64,000 nt of DNA from Palsa-1150 sp036490515 (GTDB taxonomy: Bacteria; Myxococcota_A; Polyangia; Polyangiales; Polyangiaceae). The stretch lies in contig DASXDU010000007.1 in assembly GCA_036490515.1 (NCBI GenBank), forward strand, positions 248,001 through 312,000, read 5' to 3'. A model generated the notes under the pieces. The model had not been told where the DNA came from and did no database searches. It worked only from the letters and a program-made list of their open reading frames with translations. This document shows, one piece after another, positions 1 to 9,265 of the stretch (position 1 is its first letter; every line of letters starts with the position of its first letter). The translations under genes were made by a program, and so were the position numbers.

Positions 1-289
1 TCTCGGAGAGCACGCCGTTCGCCGTCACCGAGGCGGCCGGGGCCGTCGTGACGGGCCGTGCCAGCGCGACCGTGGCGTCGGCTCCCGCCGTGGCCGCGAT
101 GCTCAGCATGTTCTTCCCGGCGCCGCACCGTACGTAATAGTCGTGGATCGTCGGCGAGAACGGCGGCGTGAGCGTGAGCGGCTCCGTGCTGATGCTCGCC
201 ACGAGCGCTGACCCGGCATCGGCGTGGGAGCGGCACGCGACGAGGATCAGCACGCCAACGAGTCCCGCGAGCGTCCGCCGAAAGACCAC
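1..289 (-). CDS. Lipoprotein, C-terminally cut by window edge
   Basis: Open reading on the minus strand from a GTG at 289, running off the left edge. It begins VVFRRTLAGLVGVLILVAC, a basic n-region, hydrophobic core and lipobox-like LVAC, so it should be an exported lipoprotein. Residues about 50-60 read HDYYVRCGAGKN, a phrase I associate with secreted myxobacterial proteins whose N-terminal domain is beta-sandwich-like. That family link is recollection, not proof. No in-frame stop occurs across the 289 bases. The function is not visible because the C-terminal part lies outside the window. Confidence 0.6.
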   Translation of the reverse strand, partial: MVFRRTLAGLVGVLILVACRSHADAGSALVASISTEPLTLTPPFSPTIHDYYVRCGAGKNMLSIAATAGADATVALARPVTTAPAASVTANGVLSE

Positions 290-497
290 GCGCGCATCGT
301 GGCGCGTCAGGGTGCCCGATTGTCGCGACAGCCGACGAGCCGGGCCTTGTTTCCGATGAGACGACCGAAGCGCGACACGAGCCCCGGGGGTGGACTTCGG
401 CGTAGCCAGGGTCCAGGGCGAGCTCGGCCTCGAGCCTACGGCGGAGGGAACCCGCCCGAGCCGTGACCAGCTCGAGGGGAGTGCCGCAGGCCGCTCG

Positions 498-1619
498 TCA
501 CGGACACGGGCACGCCGACTGCGTCGGCACCGAGGTCACCGGCGTGGAGCCGGCAAACCTGATCCCGAAGGAGACCCCGTCGCACGCAGGGCCCGGGGTG
601 TTGCTCCCGTCGGCCGCGATGTCCGACGCCAGAACGAACTGGGTCACGAGCGCCTGGACCGAGGACTCCGAGCAAAGCGACGTGCTGATGCACGCGGCCT
701 GCTTCTGCACCGCGGCCGCCAGGCCCGCCGTGGGCATGACGCCGCCGGCCATGCCCGCGGACCCGTTCATCGCGACGTGTACGTCGGCCACGGGGAGGGC
801 CAGGACGTTCGCCCCGGAGGCGAGGACGAGGGTGCCGTTGCCGCCAGCGTCCGTCTGCAGAACCACCTCCTTGAACAACGTGGAGCAGGCTCCACTGCCG
901 GCCAAGGTTTCCCAGATCGGGCAGATGTTCTCGCCGTAGCTGTCGTCGATGCCGTTCGCGCCGTCGTCTTGCGTGCTCGCCGGTGCTCCTGCCTCGAGGC
1001 CGCAGGTGTCCGTGGAGCTCGCGGTCGTGCACTTGCCGTCGAGGTTGAACCCGATGCCTTTCCATGCGGCCGACGTGCTGTCGCCGAAGTCGACACCGGT
1101 CAGGCTCAGGGTGATTGCCCTCGTGCCCGGTAGGAGGCTGTCGCCGCAACCGCTGGACGAGCCGCCCGAAGCACCGCCAAAGGAGCCGCTCGACGAGCCC
1201 GAGCCACCGCCGTCCGCCGTTCCGTCGCTGAGTCCGAATCCGCCGCCGCCCGACGAGCCCGTCCCCGCCGAGCACGCGCTGTCGCATGCAGCGCACGAGA
1301 CGAGGTTGCCGCCGCCCGTGGAGGCGCAGCTCGACTCCTCGAGCTTGGAGGCGCACGTCTGCGACTCCGCGTTGGGCGCGCTGAAGTTGCCGCCCGGACA
1401 GATGCAGCCGAAGTAGTCGCTGCACCCCGTCTCCATGTCGCCGAGCGCTCCGCCGCAGTTGCTGTTCACGCACGCGATGCACGCGCTGCCGAGCAAGGAG
1501 CTGAGGCACGAATCGTAGGTCCCGCCGCCGGCACCGCCGGCACTGCCGGTGCTGCCGCTGCACGCGACGATGGCGCCGAGAACGGTCACGGCTCCCGCGA
1601 TCGTCCAGATCGTCTTCAT
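498..1619 (-). CDS. Cys-rich lipoprotein, unknown function
   Basis: 373-residue protein from the ATG at 1619, starting MKTIWTIAGAVTVLGAIVAC: a clean lipoprotein signal peptide with lipobox IVAC. The reading frame is open further upstream, but this start puts the signal sequence at the N-terminus. A Cys-rich segment (about residues 25-125, many CxxC-like spacings) is followed by a Gly/Ser linker and a globular C-terminal half. This layout of lipid anchor, flexible linker and Cys-rich module is common in myxobacterial cell-surface proteins. It is divergent from the glycosidase gene at 1813, with about 190 bp between the starts. No enzymatic motif recognised. Confidence 0.8.
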   Translation of the reverse strand: MKTIWTIAGAVTVLGAIVACSGSTGSAGGAGGGTYDSCLSSLLGSACIACVNSNCGGALGDMETGCSDYFGCICPGGNFSAPNAESQTCASKLEESSCASTGGGNLVSCAACDSACSAGTGSSGGGGFGLSDGTADGGGSGSSSGSFGGASGGSSSGCGDSLLPGTRAITLSLTGVDFGDSTSAAWKGIGFNLDGKCTTASSTDTCGLEAGAPASTQDDGANGIDDSYGENICPIWETLAGSGACSTLFKEVVLQTDAGGNGTLVLASGANVLALPVADVHVAMNGSAGMAGGVMPTAGLAAAVQKQAACISTSLCSESSVQALVTQFVLASDIAADGSNTPGPACDGVSFGIRFAGSTPVTSVPTQSACPCP

Positions 1620-1812
1620 GCGGCCGTGTACGGCGCCGAGCGTCGCAGGCTTCCCCCCGCCCAAGAAGATGCGAACGCGGCCCATGGTCGTACGGGTGCA
1701 TACGCTGCGAGGGCCGACGGTTCCTTGCGTGATCGCGCCAATCGTTTTCGTGAGCGCGCCAGCGCGACGGTTTTGGCTGCTATCGTCGGTAGCTCGCCGT
1801 GGGGAGGGTCGG

Positions 1813-4800
1813 ATGACGCTAGCGGTTCGACGTGCAGCGAGGTTTGCGCCCATCGGGGCGCTGGCAATCATGGTCGCTTGTTCGGGCGGCATCACGCCGA
1901 ACCATGAGGAGGTCGGTTCGACCTCGGAGGCGCTCTTCGGCTGCAACCCCGCGTGCACCTCGCCCTGGACTCAGTGCACGCTCCACGTCGCCAACCGGCT
2001 CGAGTACTTCGCGTGCAGCGCGTGCGGTGGCCCGGGGCAGGCCGCGTGTGGTTCGTCGACGACGGACCCGGGATGCCAGAAGGCCGTCCCGGCGGCGTTC
2101 GCCGCCCCCTCGCTCACCCCCTGGAACGGCGCCGTCACGAGCGGTTCTCTCGTCACCCTCATGGGCGACGTCGACGGAGACCACCGGGCCGACATCGTGA
2201 CCGTGAGCGAGAATGCGACGGGGACGACGCTCGGCGCCTCCGTTTACACGTCGACGGGCTCGAGCTTCGCCCTCGAAGGAAGCCCCTGGTTGAGCTGGAC
2301 CCCGACGCCGAACGGAGTTCCGCCCATCCACGACGACGACGTCTTCCTCGGCGACGTGGATGGCGATGGTCGCGCCGACCTCGTGGTCCTGTTCGCGACC
2401 TCCGTCGGCGTCTTTCTTTCGATCGGCAACCAGTTCGGCGCCCACACGACGGACGGTCCCCAGCCCTGGAACGGCAGCGGGAGCGGCACGTGGACCCCGC
2501 AGTACGGGACGGAAGGTGGAATGCTCCTCGGGGACCTCAGCGGCGACGGCCTCGCGGACCTCGTGTTCCTCGATACCAACCAGGTGCGGGTCGCGCTGGC
2601 CCAGGCCAACTCCAACGGGACGGGCTACACGTTCGACTCGCCGCGGGTCTGGTGGACCAGTCCCTTTTACGGGTCGCACGGCACGTTCGTCGGCGACGTC
2701 GACGGCGACCACCGCGCCGACCTCGTCGGCCTCGGCGACGGGTACGTCGGCGGGCTCCTGTCGGCCGGCACCACCGCCGGGAGCTACGTGACGCTGTGGG
2801 GCAGCTCGTTCTACGGCGGCTACGGCAGCTACCTCGGCGACGTCAACGGCGACGGCCGCGCCGACCTCGTGGGCCTCGGCGGCGGATACGTCGGCGTCAT
2901 CGAGTCGACCGGGTCGAGCCCTCCGACCTTCGGGGCCTACCAGACGTGGTCGTACGACACGTTCGACAACGCCGGCGGCGCGCTCTCGTTCCTGACGGAC
3001 GTCGACGGAGACGGCAGCGCGGACCTGGTCGGCCTGCAGGGGACCGCCCCGAACGTGACCGCCGTGGTGATGCCCGCCAGCCCGGGCAGCGCTCCGATGG
3101 GGACGGTCGGCGGGCTCTGCGCGACGTGCGGTGACCTCGATCAGAAGCCGTGCGACACGTCGTGGCAGTCGCCAGGGTCGCAAGTGCCGTGGGCAAACGG
3201 CTGCAGCCCGACGTCCCGGCTCGAGTACGACACCGGGCAGCCGCTCACTCTGTCGACAGCGACGGACACGTGCGCCCCCTGCGGGCTTCCGAATCAGCCG
3301 GCTTGCACCTGCGTGCCGGCGACCAGCGGCTGCGGAGTCGGCGCGGCGATCCAGGTCGCCAACGCGGAGATCCAGCTCGGGACCACTCCTGCGCAGGTCG
3401 CCGCGATCGGCCCCAGCTTCGTCGGTGTGAGCTACGACAAGGCCACGCTCAACCAGCAGTTCTTCACCGGATCGAACGCGAAGCTCATCGAGCTGTTCAA
3501 CCAGCTCGGCCCCGGCATCCTCAAGATCGGCGGCGGTCCTTCGAAGGGGGTGGACAGCGTCCCCTTCAACCAGAACGGGGCCGGCCACGTCTCGTACACG
3601 ACGGACATCTACACGGGGCAGGTGTCCCCGTACGGTGAAGTCGCGCTCCCCGACTTCGAGGACCTGTTCGCCTTTCTCGCCAAGACGCCGGGGTGGAAGC
3701 TCGTCTACGGGCTCTCGATGGTCCCCAACTGTGCCCCGAACAGCTGCAGCCCGACTCCCACGTGGCCGGCGAACTTCACCGATCCGAACACGGGGCTCCA
3801 GGAGGCGTCCTGCATCAACCCAACGGCCGCCGTCCTGGAAGCCGAGGGGGTCGTCCGGGCCGCCACCCTGGCCAGCAACCTCGACGCCCTCGCCGGCTTC
3901 GAGATTGGCAACGAACCGGAGGTCTACGCCGCGTGCGGGAGCGGCATCTCCGGGGTCCAGAACTACAGCGCTTACCAGGCGTCGTGGCAGGCGATCGCTC
4001 CGCAGGTCGCGTCGGCCACTCCGGGGGTTCCACTCGCTGGACCGGCGACCGGCAGCGTCTCGAGCCTCTCGACGTACACCCTTCCGTTCGCCGCCCAGGC
4101 CGAGGCCAACGGCATCGGCCTTCTCACGCAGCACTACTACGATCAGTACGTCGCTTTCGGCACCATCTGCGGCGGCCAGACCAACGGCAACTGGACGACC
4201 TGGCTGGGGAGCGCCACGGCCAACCCGAAGCACCCGCCGGCCCAGACATGCAGCGCCCTGATGAACGCGCTGCTCACGCCCGACCCGGCCCTCGTCGGGA
4301 ACGGCGCCTTCGGCAAGCTCAATACGGCCAGCAATCAGGCCAGTCCTCCCATCGCGGGGGGATATCGCTTCACGGAGGCGAACACGTTCTCGGGAGGCGG
4401 CGTCGCGGGCGTCAGCGACACCCAGGCGTCGGCGCTGTGGACGCTCGATTTTCTCTTCGGAAGCGCGCAGGGCGGTGCCGCGGGAGTCAACCTCAACAAC
4501 CACGATCAGGGCGACTACTACCAACCCATCGCCGATGTCCCCGTGTGCTGCTCCGGCAGCCCGACGTGCAACAAGTCGACGAACCCGACGCCCATGTGCG
4601 CCTCCGTCTGCGACGCGAACGATCCGAGCGCGCCCGGCTGTCACCTCTCGAGCGATCCAGCCGGCCACCTGGATCCGGGCGTGCGGCCCCAGTACTACGC
4701 CATGCTGCTCTTCACGTTGGCGGGGCAGGGGCCGATGCTCCAGACGTCGGTGAGCAGTGCGCTCAACGTGAGCGCGTACACCGTCGCGCCGGCCGACGGC

Positions 4801-5115
4801 TCGATCAGGGTGGTCATCCTCAACAAGGACCCCACGAAGACCGCGCAGGCCACGGTCACCGTGGCATCGACCAAGCCGATCTCCACCGGCACCATGACCA
4901 CGCTCACCGCGCCATCGCTCACGTCGTCCATGGGGCCTTTCACCCTGGGCGGTGCCAGCATCCCCAGCACGTCGGACAGCTTCGCGTGGGCGCCGGCGCA
5001 GCCCCCGGCCCCGGGGGCTCCCTCGACCGTGACGCCGACTCTCGGCGCCAGCGGGAGCACCTTCACCGTCTCCGTGCCGCCGGCGAGCGCGGCCCTCGTG
5101 CACCTGGCCCCCTGA
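1813..5115 (+). CDS. Lipoprotein GH79-like glycoside hydrolase with FG-GAP repeats
   Basis: 1100 residues from the ATG at 1813, which gives a lipoprotein signal (ALAIMVAC). Residues about 117-400 hold six FG-GAP/VCBS-type repeats of the form GDVDGDGRADLV, a calcium-binding beta-propeller element. Cys-rich CxxCG phrases flank them. From about residue 530 the sequence resembles a clan GH-A hydrolase of family GH79 (heparanase/beta-glucuronidase-like): GFEIGNEPEVY places a candidate acid/base Glu at 701, and YRFTEANTF a candidate nucleophile Glu at 855, followed by a beta-rich C-terminal domain. It probably acts at the cell surface on glycans or glycosides. The GH79 assignment rests on these motifs only; another GH-A family is possible. 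The 3' end is 28 bp from the PhyH gene. Confidence 0.8.
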   Translation: MTLAVRRAARFAPIGALAIMVACSGGITPNHEEVGSTSEALFGCNPACTSPWTQCTLHVANRLEYFACSACGGPGQAACGSSTTDPGCQKAVPAAFAAPSLTPWNGAVTSGSLVTLMGDVDGDHRADIVTVSENATGTTLGASVYTSTGSSFALEGSPWLSWTPTPNGVPPIHDDDVFLGDVDGDGRADLVVLFATSVGVFLSIGNQFGAHTTDGPQPWNGSGSGTWTPQYGTEGGMLLGDLSGDGLADLVFLDTNQVRVALAQANSNGTGYTFDSPRVWWTSPFYGSHGTFVGDVDGDHRADLVGLGDGYVGGLLSAGTTAGSYVTLWGSSFYGGYGSYLGDVNGDGRADLVGLGGGYVGVIESTGSSPPTFGAYQTWSYDTFDNAGGALSFLTDVDGDGSADLVGLQGTAPNVTAVVMPASPGSAPMGTVGGLCATCGDLDQKPCDTSWQSPGSQVPWANGCSPTSRLEYDTGQPLTLSTATDTCAPCGLPNQPACTCVPATSGCGVGAAIQVANAEIQLGTTPAQVAAIGPSFVGVSYDKATLNQQFFTGSNAKLIELFNQLGPGILKIGGGPSKGVDSVPFNQNGAGHVSYTTDIYTGQVSPYGEVALPDFEDLFAFLAKTPGWKLVYGLSMVPNCAPNSCSPTPTWPANFTDPNTGLQEASCINPTAAVLEAEGVVRAATLASNLDALAGFEIGNEPEVYAACGSGISGVQNYSAYQASWQAIAPQVASATPGVPLAGPATGSVSSLSTYTLPFAAQAEANGIGLLTQHYYDQYVAFGTICGGQTNGNWTTWLGSATANPKHPPAQTCSALMNALLTPDPALVGNGAFGKLNTASNQASPPIAGGYRFTEANTFSGGGVAGVSDTQASALWTLDFLFGSAQGGAAGVNLNNHDQGDYYQPIADVPVCCSGSPTCNKSTNPTPMCASVCDANDPSAPGCHLSSDPAGHLDPGVRPQYYAMLLFTLAGQGPMLQTSVSSALNVSAYTVAPADGSIRVVILNKDPTKTAQATVTVASTKPISTGTMTTLTAPSLTSSMGPFTLGGASIPSTSDSFAWAPAQPPAPGAPSTVTPTLGASGSTFTVSVPPASAALVHLAP

Positions 5116-5143
5116 GCGGCGCGCCGCGGACAGCGCGCCGGCG

Positions 5144-5968
5144 ATGTACACTCCGTGCGCCTTGCTCGACCCCGCCACCCTTTCCGCGCACGTCGCTCGC
5201 GTCCAGCGCGAGGGCTTCACCATCGTCGAGGGCGCGTTCGACCTCGACTTCGCGGACGCTCTGCTCGCCGACACCGGGCGCCTCGAGCGCGAGCTCGGCG
5301 AAGGTCCCGGCAAGAACCTCTTCGAGGGGCACCGCACCGTCCGCGTCTACAACCTGCTGGCCCGCGGAGAGCTCTACGCGCGCATCCCGGTCCACGACCA
5401 CGTGCTGCCCATCGTCGAGGCCGTCCTCGACCGCGGCTGCCTCATCTCGTCGCTGTCGTCGATCGCGATCGGTCCAGGCGAGGGCGCGCAGCCGATCCAC
5501 GCCGACGACATGCTCATCCCGCTCGCCAAGCCGCACGTGCCCATCGTCTGCAACACGATGTGGGCGCTCACGGACTTCACCGAGGACAACGGCGCGACGC
5601 GCCTCATCCCCGGCACGCACAAGGCGGCGGAGAACCCCGCCCTCGGCACGACCTACGACGGCACCGTCGCCGCCGTCATGAAGCGGGGCAGCGTGCTGGT
5701 GTTCGACGGCAGCATCTGGCACGGCGGCGGGCCCAACGTCACCGCGTCCCGTCGCGTCGGCATCGCGATGAACTACTGCGCGGGCTTCCTCCGCCAGCAG
5801 GAGAACCAGCAGCTCGGCATCCCCCAGGCCGTGGCGAAGACCTTCTCCCCGCGCCTGCGCAAGCTCGTCGGCTACGGCATCTACCACGGCCTGCTCGGGC
5901 ACATCGACAAGTGCAGCCCCGTCGACCTCCTCGACGGCACCGGCCCGAGACGCGTCGTCGGCGAGTGA
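5144..5968 (+). CDS. Phytanoyl-CoA dioxygenase (PhyH) family protein
   Basis: 274-residue cytosolic protein with the non-haem Fe(II)/2-oxoglutarate dioxygenase signature. An HxD pair lies in QPIHADDML (H119, D121). The distal His is in IWHGGGPN (H193), followed by a basic residue (SRR) suited to 2-oxoglutarate binding. The order and spacing fit the PhyH family, which hydroxylates acyl-CoAs or diverse secondary-metabolite substrates. The substrate cannot be read from the sequence. It starts 28 bp after the GH79-like gene on the same strand, so co-transcription is possible, but no functional link is obvious. Confidence 0.9.
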   Translation: MYTPCALLDPATLSAHVARVQREGFTIVEGAFDLDFADALLADTGRLERELGEGPGKNLFEGHRTVRVYNLLARGELYARIPVHDHVLPIVEAVLDRGCLISSLSSIAIGPGEGAQPIHADDMLIPLAKPHVPIVCNTMWALTDFTEDNGATRLIPGTHKAAENPALGTTYDGTVAAVMKRGSVLVFDGSIWHGGGPNVTASRRVGIAMNYCAGFLRQQENQQLGIPQAVAKTFSPRLRKLVGYGIYHGLLGHIDKCSPVDLLDGTGPRRVVGE

Positions 5969-6020
5969 CGCGGGCGGGTCCGTCCGCGAAGGCTCGACGT
6001 GCTCCGCGCGCGCGCGCAGA

Positions 6021-6593
6021 ATGAGCGGCATGGGGGCCTCCATTCGCCGGGTGTGCGTCGTCGCCGCGTTGCTCGTGGGATGCGCTGCCGGGGGGACCGG
6101 CGACGGCACGGGCACCGGCACCGGGGCCGGCGGCGACGCGGGTGAGCCCAAGGATGGCGGCGGAGGGGGAGGGCACGACGGTGGAGGCGGAGGCGGGGGG
6201 GTCGACGCCAGCGAGGACACGGGGAGCCCGGGCAAGGACTCCGGCGGCGGTGGAGCCGAGGCCTCCGCGCAGGACGCGAGCGAGGCATCGACCGCCGTCG
6301 ACAGCGGCGCGTGCTCGCTCACGTCGACGACGGCGTGCGCGAACGGCGCCGCGTGCTGCCCGATGAACGACGCGGCGGCGTGCGCGTGTCAGGCCGGCAC
6401 CGCGACGCAAGGGGCCGCCTGCTCGAGCACCGTCTCCTGCGCGCCGGGCTACGTCTGCGGCATCCCGACGGGGTCGACCGCGGGAACGTGCTTCGAGTGG
6501 TGCACCTTCCCGGGCGGAACCTGCGCGGCAGGGACGACGTGCACGGAGCTGTTCTCGCCGCAGCCCGTCGCAGGCTACGGGCAGTGCAACTAG
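6021..6593 (+). CDS. Cys-rich lipoprotein with Gly/Asp linker
   Basis: 190 residues starting MSGMGASIRRVCVVAALLVGC, a lipoprotein signal with lipobox LVGC. An in-frame ATG at 6030 is an alternative start. Residues about 25-85 are low-complexity Gly/Asp/Ser, typical of a myxobacterial surface tether. The last 90 residues are compact and hold about 14 Cys in pairs (CC, CxC), suggesting a disulphide-stabilised module. No catalytic motif seen. It ends 36 bp from the convergent DUF309 gene. Confidence 0.8.
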   Translation: MSGMGASIRRVCVVAALLVGCAAGGTGDGTGTGTGAGGDAGEPKDGGGGGGHDGGGGGGGVDASEDTGSPGKDSGGGGAEASAQDASEASTAVDSGACSLTSTTACANGAACCPMNDAAACACQAGTATQGAACSSTVSCAPGYVCGIPTGSTAGTCFEWCTFPGGTCAAGTTCTELFSPQPVAGYGQCN

Positions 6594-6629
6594 GCCCGCG
6601 CCGCCCCGTGCCACCTCGTGAAGCCGCGC

Positions 6630-7010
6630 CTACTCCCGGTGCATGCGCGGCATCGTCCACGACGCATCCGACGCATCCGTCGCGAGCGCCTGCGCGCATG
6701 CGTGGAGCGCCACGAGGAAGTCCTCGAGGCCGCGTCCGGCGATCGCATCCGGGCTCGCGTCGAGCTTCGCGATCCCCCGCGCCAGCAAGCGTGACGCGGA
6801 TGCGGGCGACCTCACGACGACGAGCTTGTGGAAGGCCGCGGCGACCTGGATGAGCCCCTGAAGGAAGCGGCGCGCGCCCGCATCGGTCGCGATGCGCCAG
6901 TGCTCCTCCCACGCCTCGTGTGCGTCGAAGAACGCGCCCTCGTCGAAGAGGCGCGCTCCGCGGGCAAAGGCTTCGTCGAGAGCGGACGCGGTCGTCACGA
7001 TCGCCGTCAT
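6630..7010 (-). CDS. DUF309 family protein
   Basis: 126 residues from the ATG at 7010. The DUF309 core is evident: GAFFDAHEAWEEHWR near residues 24-38, then a helical GLIQVAAAFHKL segment, matching the family pattern of a small all-helical protein of unknown role. The start codon overlaps the stop of the upstream 80-residue gene by four bases (ATGA), implying translational coupling and a shared transcript. Confidence 0.85.
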   Translation of the reverse strand: MTAIVTTASALDEAFARGARLFDEGAFFDAHEAWEEHWRIATDAGARRFLQGLIQVAAAFHKLVVVRSPASASRLLARGIAKLDASPDAIAGRGLEDFLVALHACAQALATDASDASWTMPRMHRE

Positions 7011-7249
7011 CGTAGTGCGGCGCGCGCGGCATCGATCTCCGCGCGGACGTCGGGGCTCGCCGGGAACGGGCGCGAGGCCTGGCCGTACCAGTAACGGGCG
7101 TTCGAGACGTCGCCCTCCATCAGGTGGACGATCCCGTGCATCCACGCAGCGAGCGGCGAGTCGATGTCCTGCACGATGAGGTGCGCCGCGTGCCAGTCGC
7201 CCCCGGCGAGCAGGTCGGCCGCGCGGCGCAGCGGGTCGACGGCGGTCAT
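7007..7249 (-). CDS. Small hypothetical protein coupled to DUF309
   Basis: 80 residues from the ATG at 7249. Sequence such as GDWHAAHLIVQDID and GDVSNARYWYGQA looks like one or two helical, TPR-like hairpins. The function is not known to me. The stop codon overlaps the DUF309 start, so the two proteins are probably made together. The upstream side faces the dispersed repeat at 7278 and a divergent lipoprotein gene. Confidence 0.75.
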   Translation of the reverse strand: MTAVDPLRRAADLLAGGDWHAAHLIVQDIDSPLAAWMHGIVHLMEGDVSNARYWYGQASRPFPASPDVRAEIDAARAALR

Positions 7250-7277
7250 GGGAGTGAGGATAGCGGCCTGCGTCTCC

Positions 7278-7375
7278 CGCGTAGCACGACGTCTGCGCAG
7301 GGGACCGTTGCGCGCCGCCGCCGGCAGGGGCATGCAGGGCGTTGATGCACTTGAAGACACGAAGGAAAAGGGCGA
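7278..7375 (+). repeat. Dispersed initiation-cassette repeat, copy 1
   Basis: About 98 bp closely matching 26318-26420 and partly matching 30092-30175. Shared blocks include GGGGACCGTTGCGC, CCGCCGCCGGCAGGGGCATG, TGATGCAC and ACACGAAGGAA. The element includes the ATG at 7345 and the basic codons (KTRRKR) that form the n-region of the following lipoprotein signal peptide. It starts with TAGCACGACGTCTGC, which resembles a -24/-12 (sigma-54) promoter but lacks the first G of the -24 GG. Confidence 0.75.
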
Positions 7376-7728
7376 TGGGCACATGCAGTGCCCTTTGCAT
7401 CGCAGCCCTGTCGTACGCGTGTAGCGGAGGAGATGGCGGGAGCGGGACATCGGCCGCGTGCCAGAACCTCGCCGCGAACGCGTCGTGTCCGGCCGCGCCT
7501 GCCGGGGAGTGCCTGGGGTCCGGTGGCGACTGCACCGTCGCCGCGCTCCCGACGGGCCTCGCGTGCTCCGGCGACGAGATTTGCACGATGCTCGTGGATC
7601 CCTGTCCGCCGCTGACCTTCGACAGTCCGACGTCCGGCTACGGGTGCGCGTGCGTCGGCGGCCGCTGGGCGTGCGACGAGTGCGCGCCGAGCGCGGCGGT
7701 GTGTATGGACGCAGGAGGAAGCGACTAA
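7345..7728 (+). CDS. Small Cys-rich lipoprotein
   Basis: 127 residues from the ATG at 7345. The N-terminus has a strongly basic n-region (KTRRKR) supplied by the dispersed repeat, then a hydrophobic stretch and lipobox LSYAC. An in-frame ATG at 7375 is the alternative start but would lose the basic residues. The mature part has about 15 Cys and ends in a WACDEC motif, a pattern of small disulphide-rich secreted proteins. Function unknown. Its stop codon overlaps the stop of the convergent small gene at 7725-7868. Confidence 0.7.
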   Translation: MHLKTRRKRAMGTCSALCIAALSYACSGGDGGSGTSAACQNLAANASCPAAPAGECLGSGGDCTVAALPTGLACSGDEICTMLVDPCPPLTFDSPTSGYGCACVGGRWACDECAPSAAVCMDAGGSD

Positions 7729-7868
7729 CTATTCGGAGGAATCGCGGTGGAGGGTCCGGGGGTCGCGGTTCGTCCCTTCGGCTCAGCATCCGTGGACGAA
7801 GTGGCCCCGCCGCATGCGGCCGCCGTTATCAGCGCGGCCACGAGGTTTGCGCCCGTTTTCGACGTCAT
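7725..7868 (-). CDS. Very small putative lipoprotein
   Basis: 47 residues from the ATG at 7868, beginning MTSKTGANLVAALITAAACG: basic n-region, hydrophobic core and lipobox TAAC. The mature peptide is only about 28 residues, Ser/Thr/Pro-rich. The good signal peptide argues for a real gene, but its tiny size and antisense overlap at the stop codon make it uncertain. Confidence 0.4.
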   Translation of the reverse strand: MTSKTGANLVAALITAAACGGATSSTDAEPKGRTATPGPSTAIPPNS

Positions 7869-7914
7869 CGCACGATGACGGTAGCACTCGAAGCTCGGGT
7901 GCTTGGGCGTCACC

Positions 7915-8463
7915 TCACTCCATGAGGGGATCCTCGCCGACGACCATGTCGTGGCAGCGCCCGACCCAGCGGCACGGAGCCTGATCGTAGCAGTCGGCGA
8001 GCTGGTCGAGGACCGGATCGGTGAACCCCTTGCTGAAGTCGAGGCAGTGAACCATGTCGAGCGTCGGATAGGGGGAGCACGTGTGCTGCTTCTCGAGCTT
8101 CCTCTCGCAGTACGCCTTCGCCGACGGCGACGGCTCGAGCCGCCGGTAGGCGTCGATCCGGCAGACCTTCATTGCGGTCGCCATCTGCGGGACGCACGCT
8201 TGCCGCTCCGCGCAGGCGCGCGCCTCCGTCACCACCTCGTCGCGCAGGTACTGCGCGCGCGGCCCCGTGGCCTCCACGCACTGGTCCGCGCACGCGCGGA
8301 CGTCGACCGAGGAGTCGCACGCGTGAATGCGCGCGCAGCGCGGCCCGCACATCGCGGAAGGGATGCCCGGATCGCCGGGCGTCTTCGGCGTGCACGCGGC
8401 GGCGACGACGGCGGCGGTGGCGAGGGCGGCGAGCGCGCTCCTCCGGCGGCGCGAGGGAGACAT
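7915..8463 (-). CDS. Cys-rich lipoprotein, unknown function
   Basis: 182 residues from the ATG at 8463, beginning MSPSRRRRSALAALATAAVV followed by lipobox AAAC. The mature protein contains about 14 Cys with regular Cx3C and Cx3-10C spacing, suggesting a helical disulphide-linked domain. Only 37 bp separate its start from the divergent lipoprotein gene at 8501, so both promoters must sit in a very short shared region or inside the genes. No enzymatic motif seen. Confidence 0.8.
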   Translation of the reverse strand: MSPSRRRRSALAALATAAVVAAACTPKTPGDPGIPSAMCGPRCARIHACDSSVDVRACADQCVEATGPRAQYLRDEVVTEARACAERQACVPQMATAMKVCRIDAYRRLEPSPSAKAYCERKLEKQHTCSPYPTLDMVHCLDFSKGFTDPVLDQLADCYDQAPCRWVGRCHDMVVGEDPLME

Positions 8464-8500
8464 TGCCGGGATTGTACGCGCGCAGGCTACCCTGCGGTTC

Positions 8501-9187
8501 ATGAGCGCTCGTCCCCCGCGCCCCTGCGGCCGCGTCCTGCCGTTCGTCGTGCCGCCGCTCGTCTTCGCGCTGCTGCTCGCCGAGGCATGCGGCGGAGCCA
8601 GCGGCGGGAGCCCCGGCGCGTCACCCGACGGAGGCTCCGGCTCCATCCCCGGTCCAGGCACGGGCACGCTCACCGGCTCGGGAGCCTTCCCCGTCGGATC
8701 GGCGCAGATGGGGGAGTCGCTCACCGGCGCCTGTGGCGGCAGCGCTGCCCCGGGCGTGATTCCCACCGTGAGCATCCTCCTCACGTCGCAGGGCCTGCCT
8801 GCCGTCCTCTGCTCCGACGCCGGCCTGCCCGATGGCGGCACCGGGTATCTCCTCGACATCGAGATCGCGACGACGCAGGCTGCGATGGGCGACGAGGTGC
8901 TCACGCAGTCGATCGTCCCCGGGACGTACGAGGTGGGCGACGAGGGCGAGGACGATCCGGATCTCTGCATGCTCGCCCCGGGCAGCAACGCCTTCCTCCA
9001 GATCGTCACGCCTACCAGCGGCGACGCCGTCGCCACGGCGATCAGCGGCAGCGTGACCATCGACAGCATCTCCGCGGGCGCCGTCACGGGCACCTTCTCG
9101 GTGCTCATGGGGGGCCCCTACGGCGTCGCCGACGCTTCGCCGCCTCCGTCGCTGTCGGGCGCCTTCAACGCGACCGCATGTCCGTGA
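8501..9187 (+). CDS. Lipoprotein, unknown function
   Basis: 228 residues from the ATG at 8501. The signal peptide ends in AEAC and is followed by a Gly/Ser/Pro tether (about residues 32-60). The globular part (residues 65-228) is rich in Val, Thr and Gly with few charges, consistent with a beta-sandwich. It contains only four Cys, so it differs from its Cys-rich neighbours. No known family recognised. Confidence 0.8.
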   Translation: MSARPPRPCGRVLPFVVPPLVFALLLAEACGGASGGSPGASPDGGSGSIPGPGTGTLTGSGAFPVGSAQMGESLTGACGGSAAPGVIPTVSILLTSQGLPAVLCSDAGLPDGGTGYLLDIEIATTQAAMGDEVLTQSIVPGTYEVGDEGEDDPDLCMLAPGSNAFLQIVTPTSGDAVATAISGSVTIDSISAGAVTGTFSVLMGGPYGVADASPPPSLSGAFNATACP

Positions 9188-9265
9188 CGGCCGACGCGCG
9201 CGCTGATGCCGCCGGTGCGGGCATCGGGCCGTGGCATGTACAATGCCCGCGACGGAGACGACGTC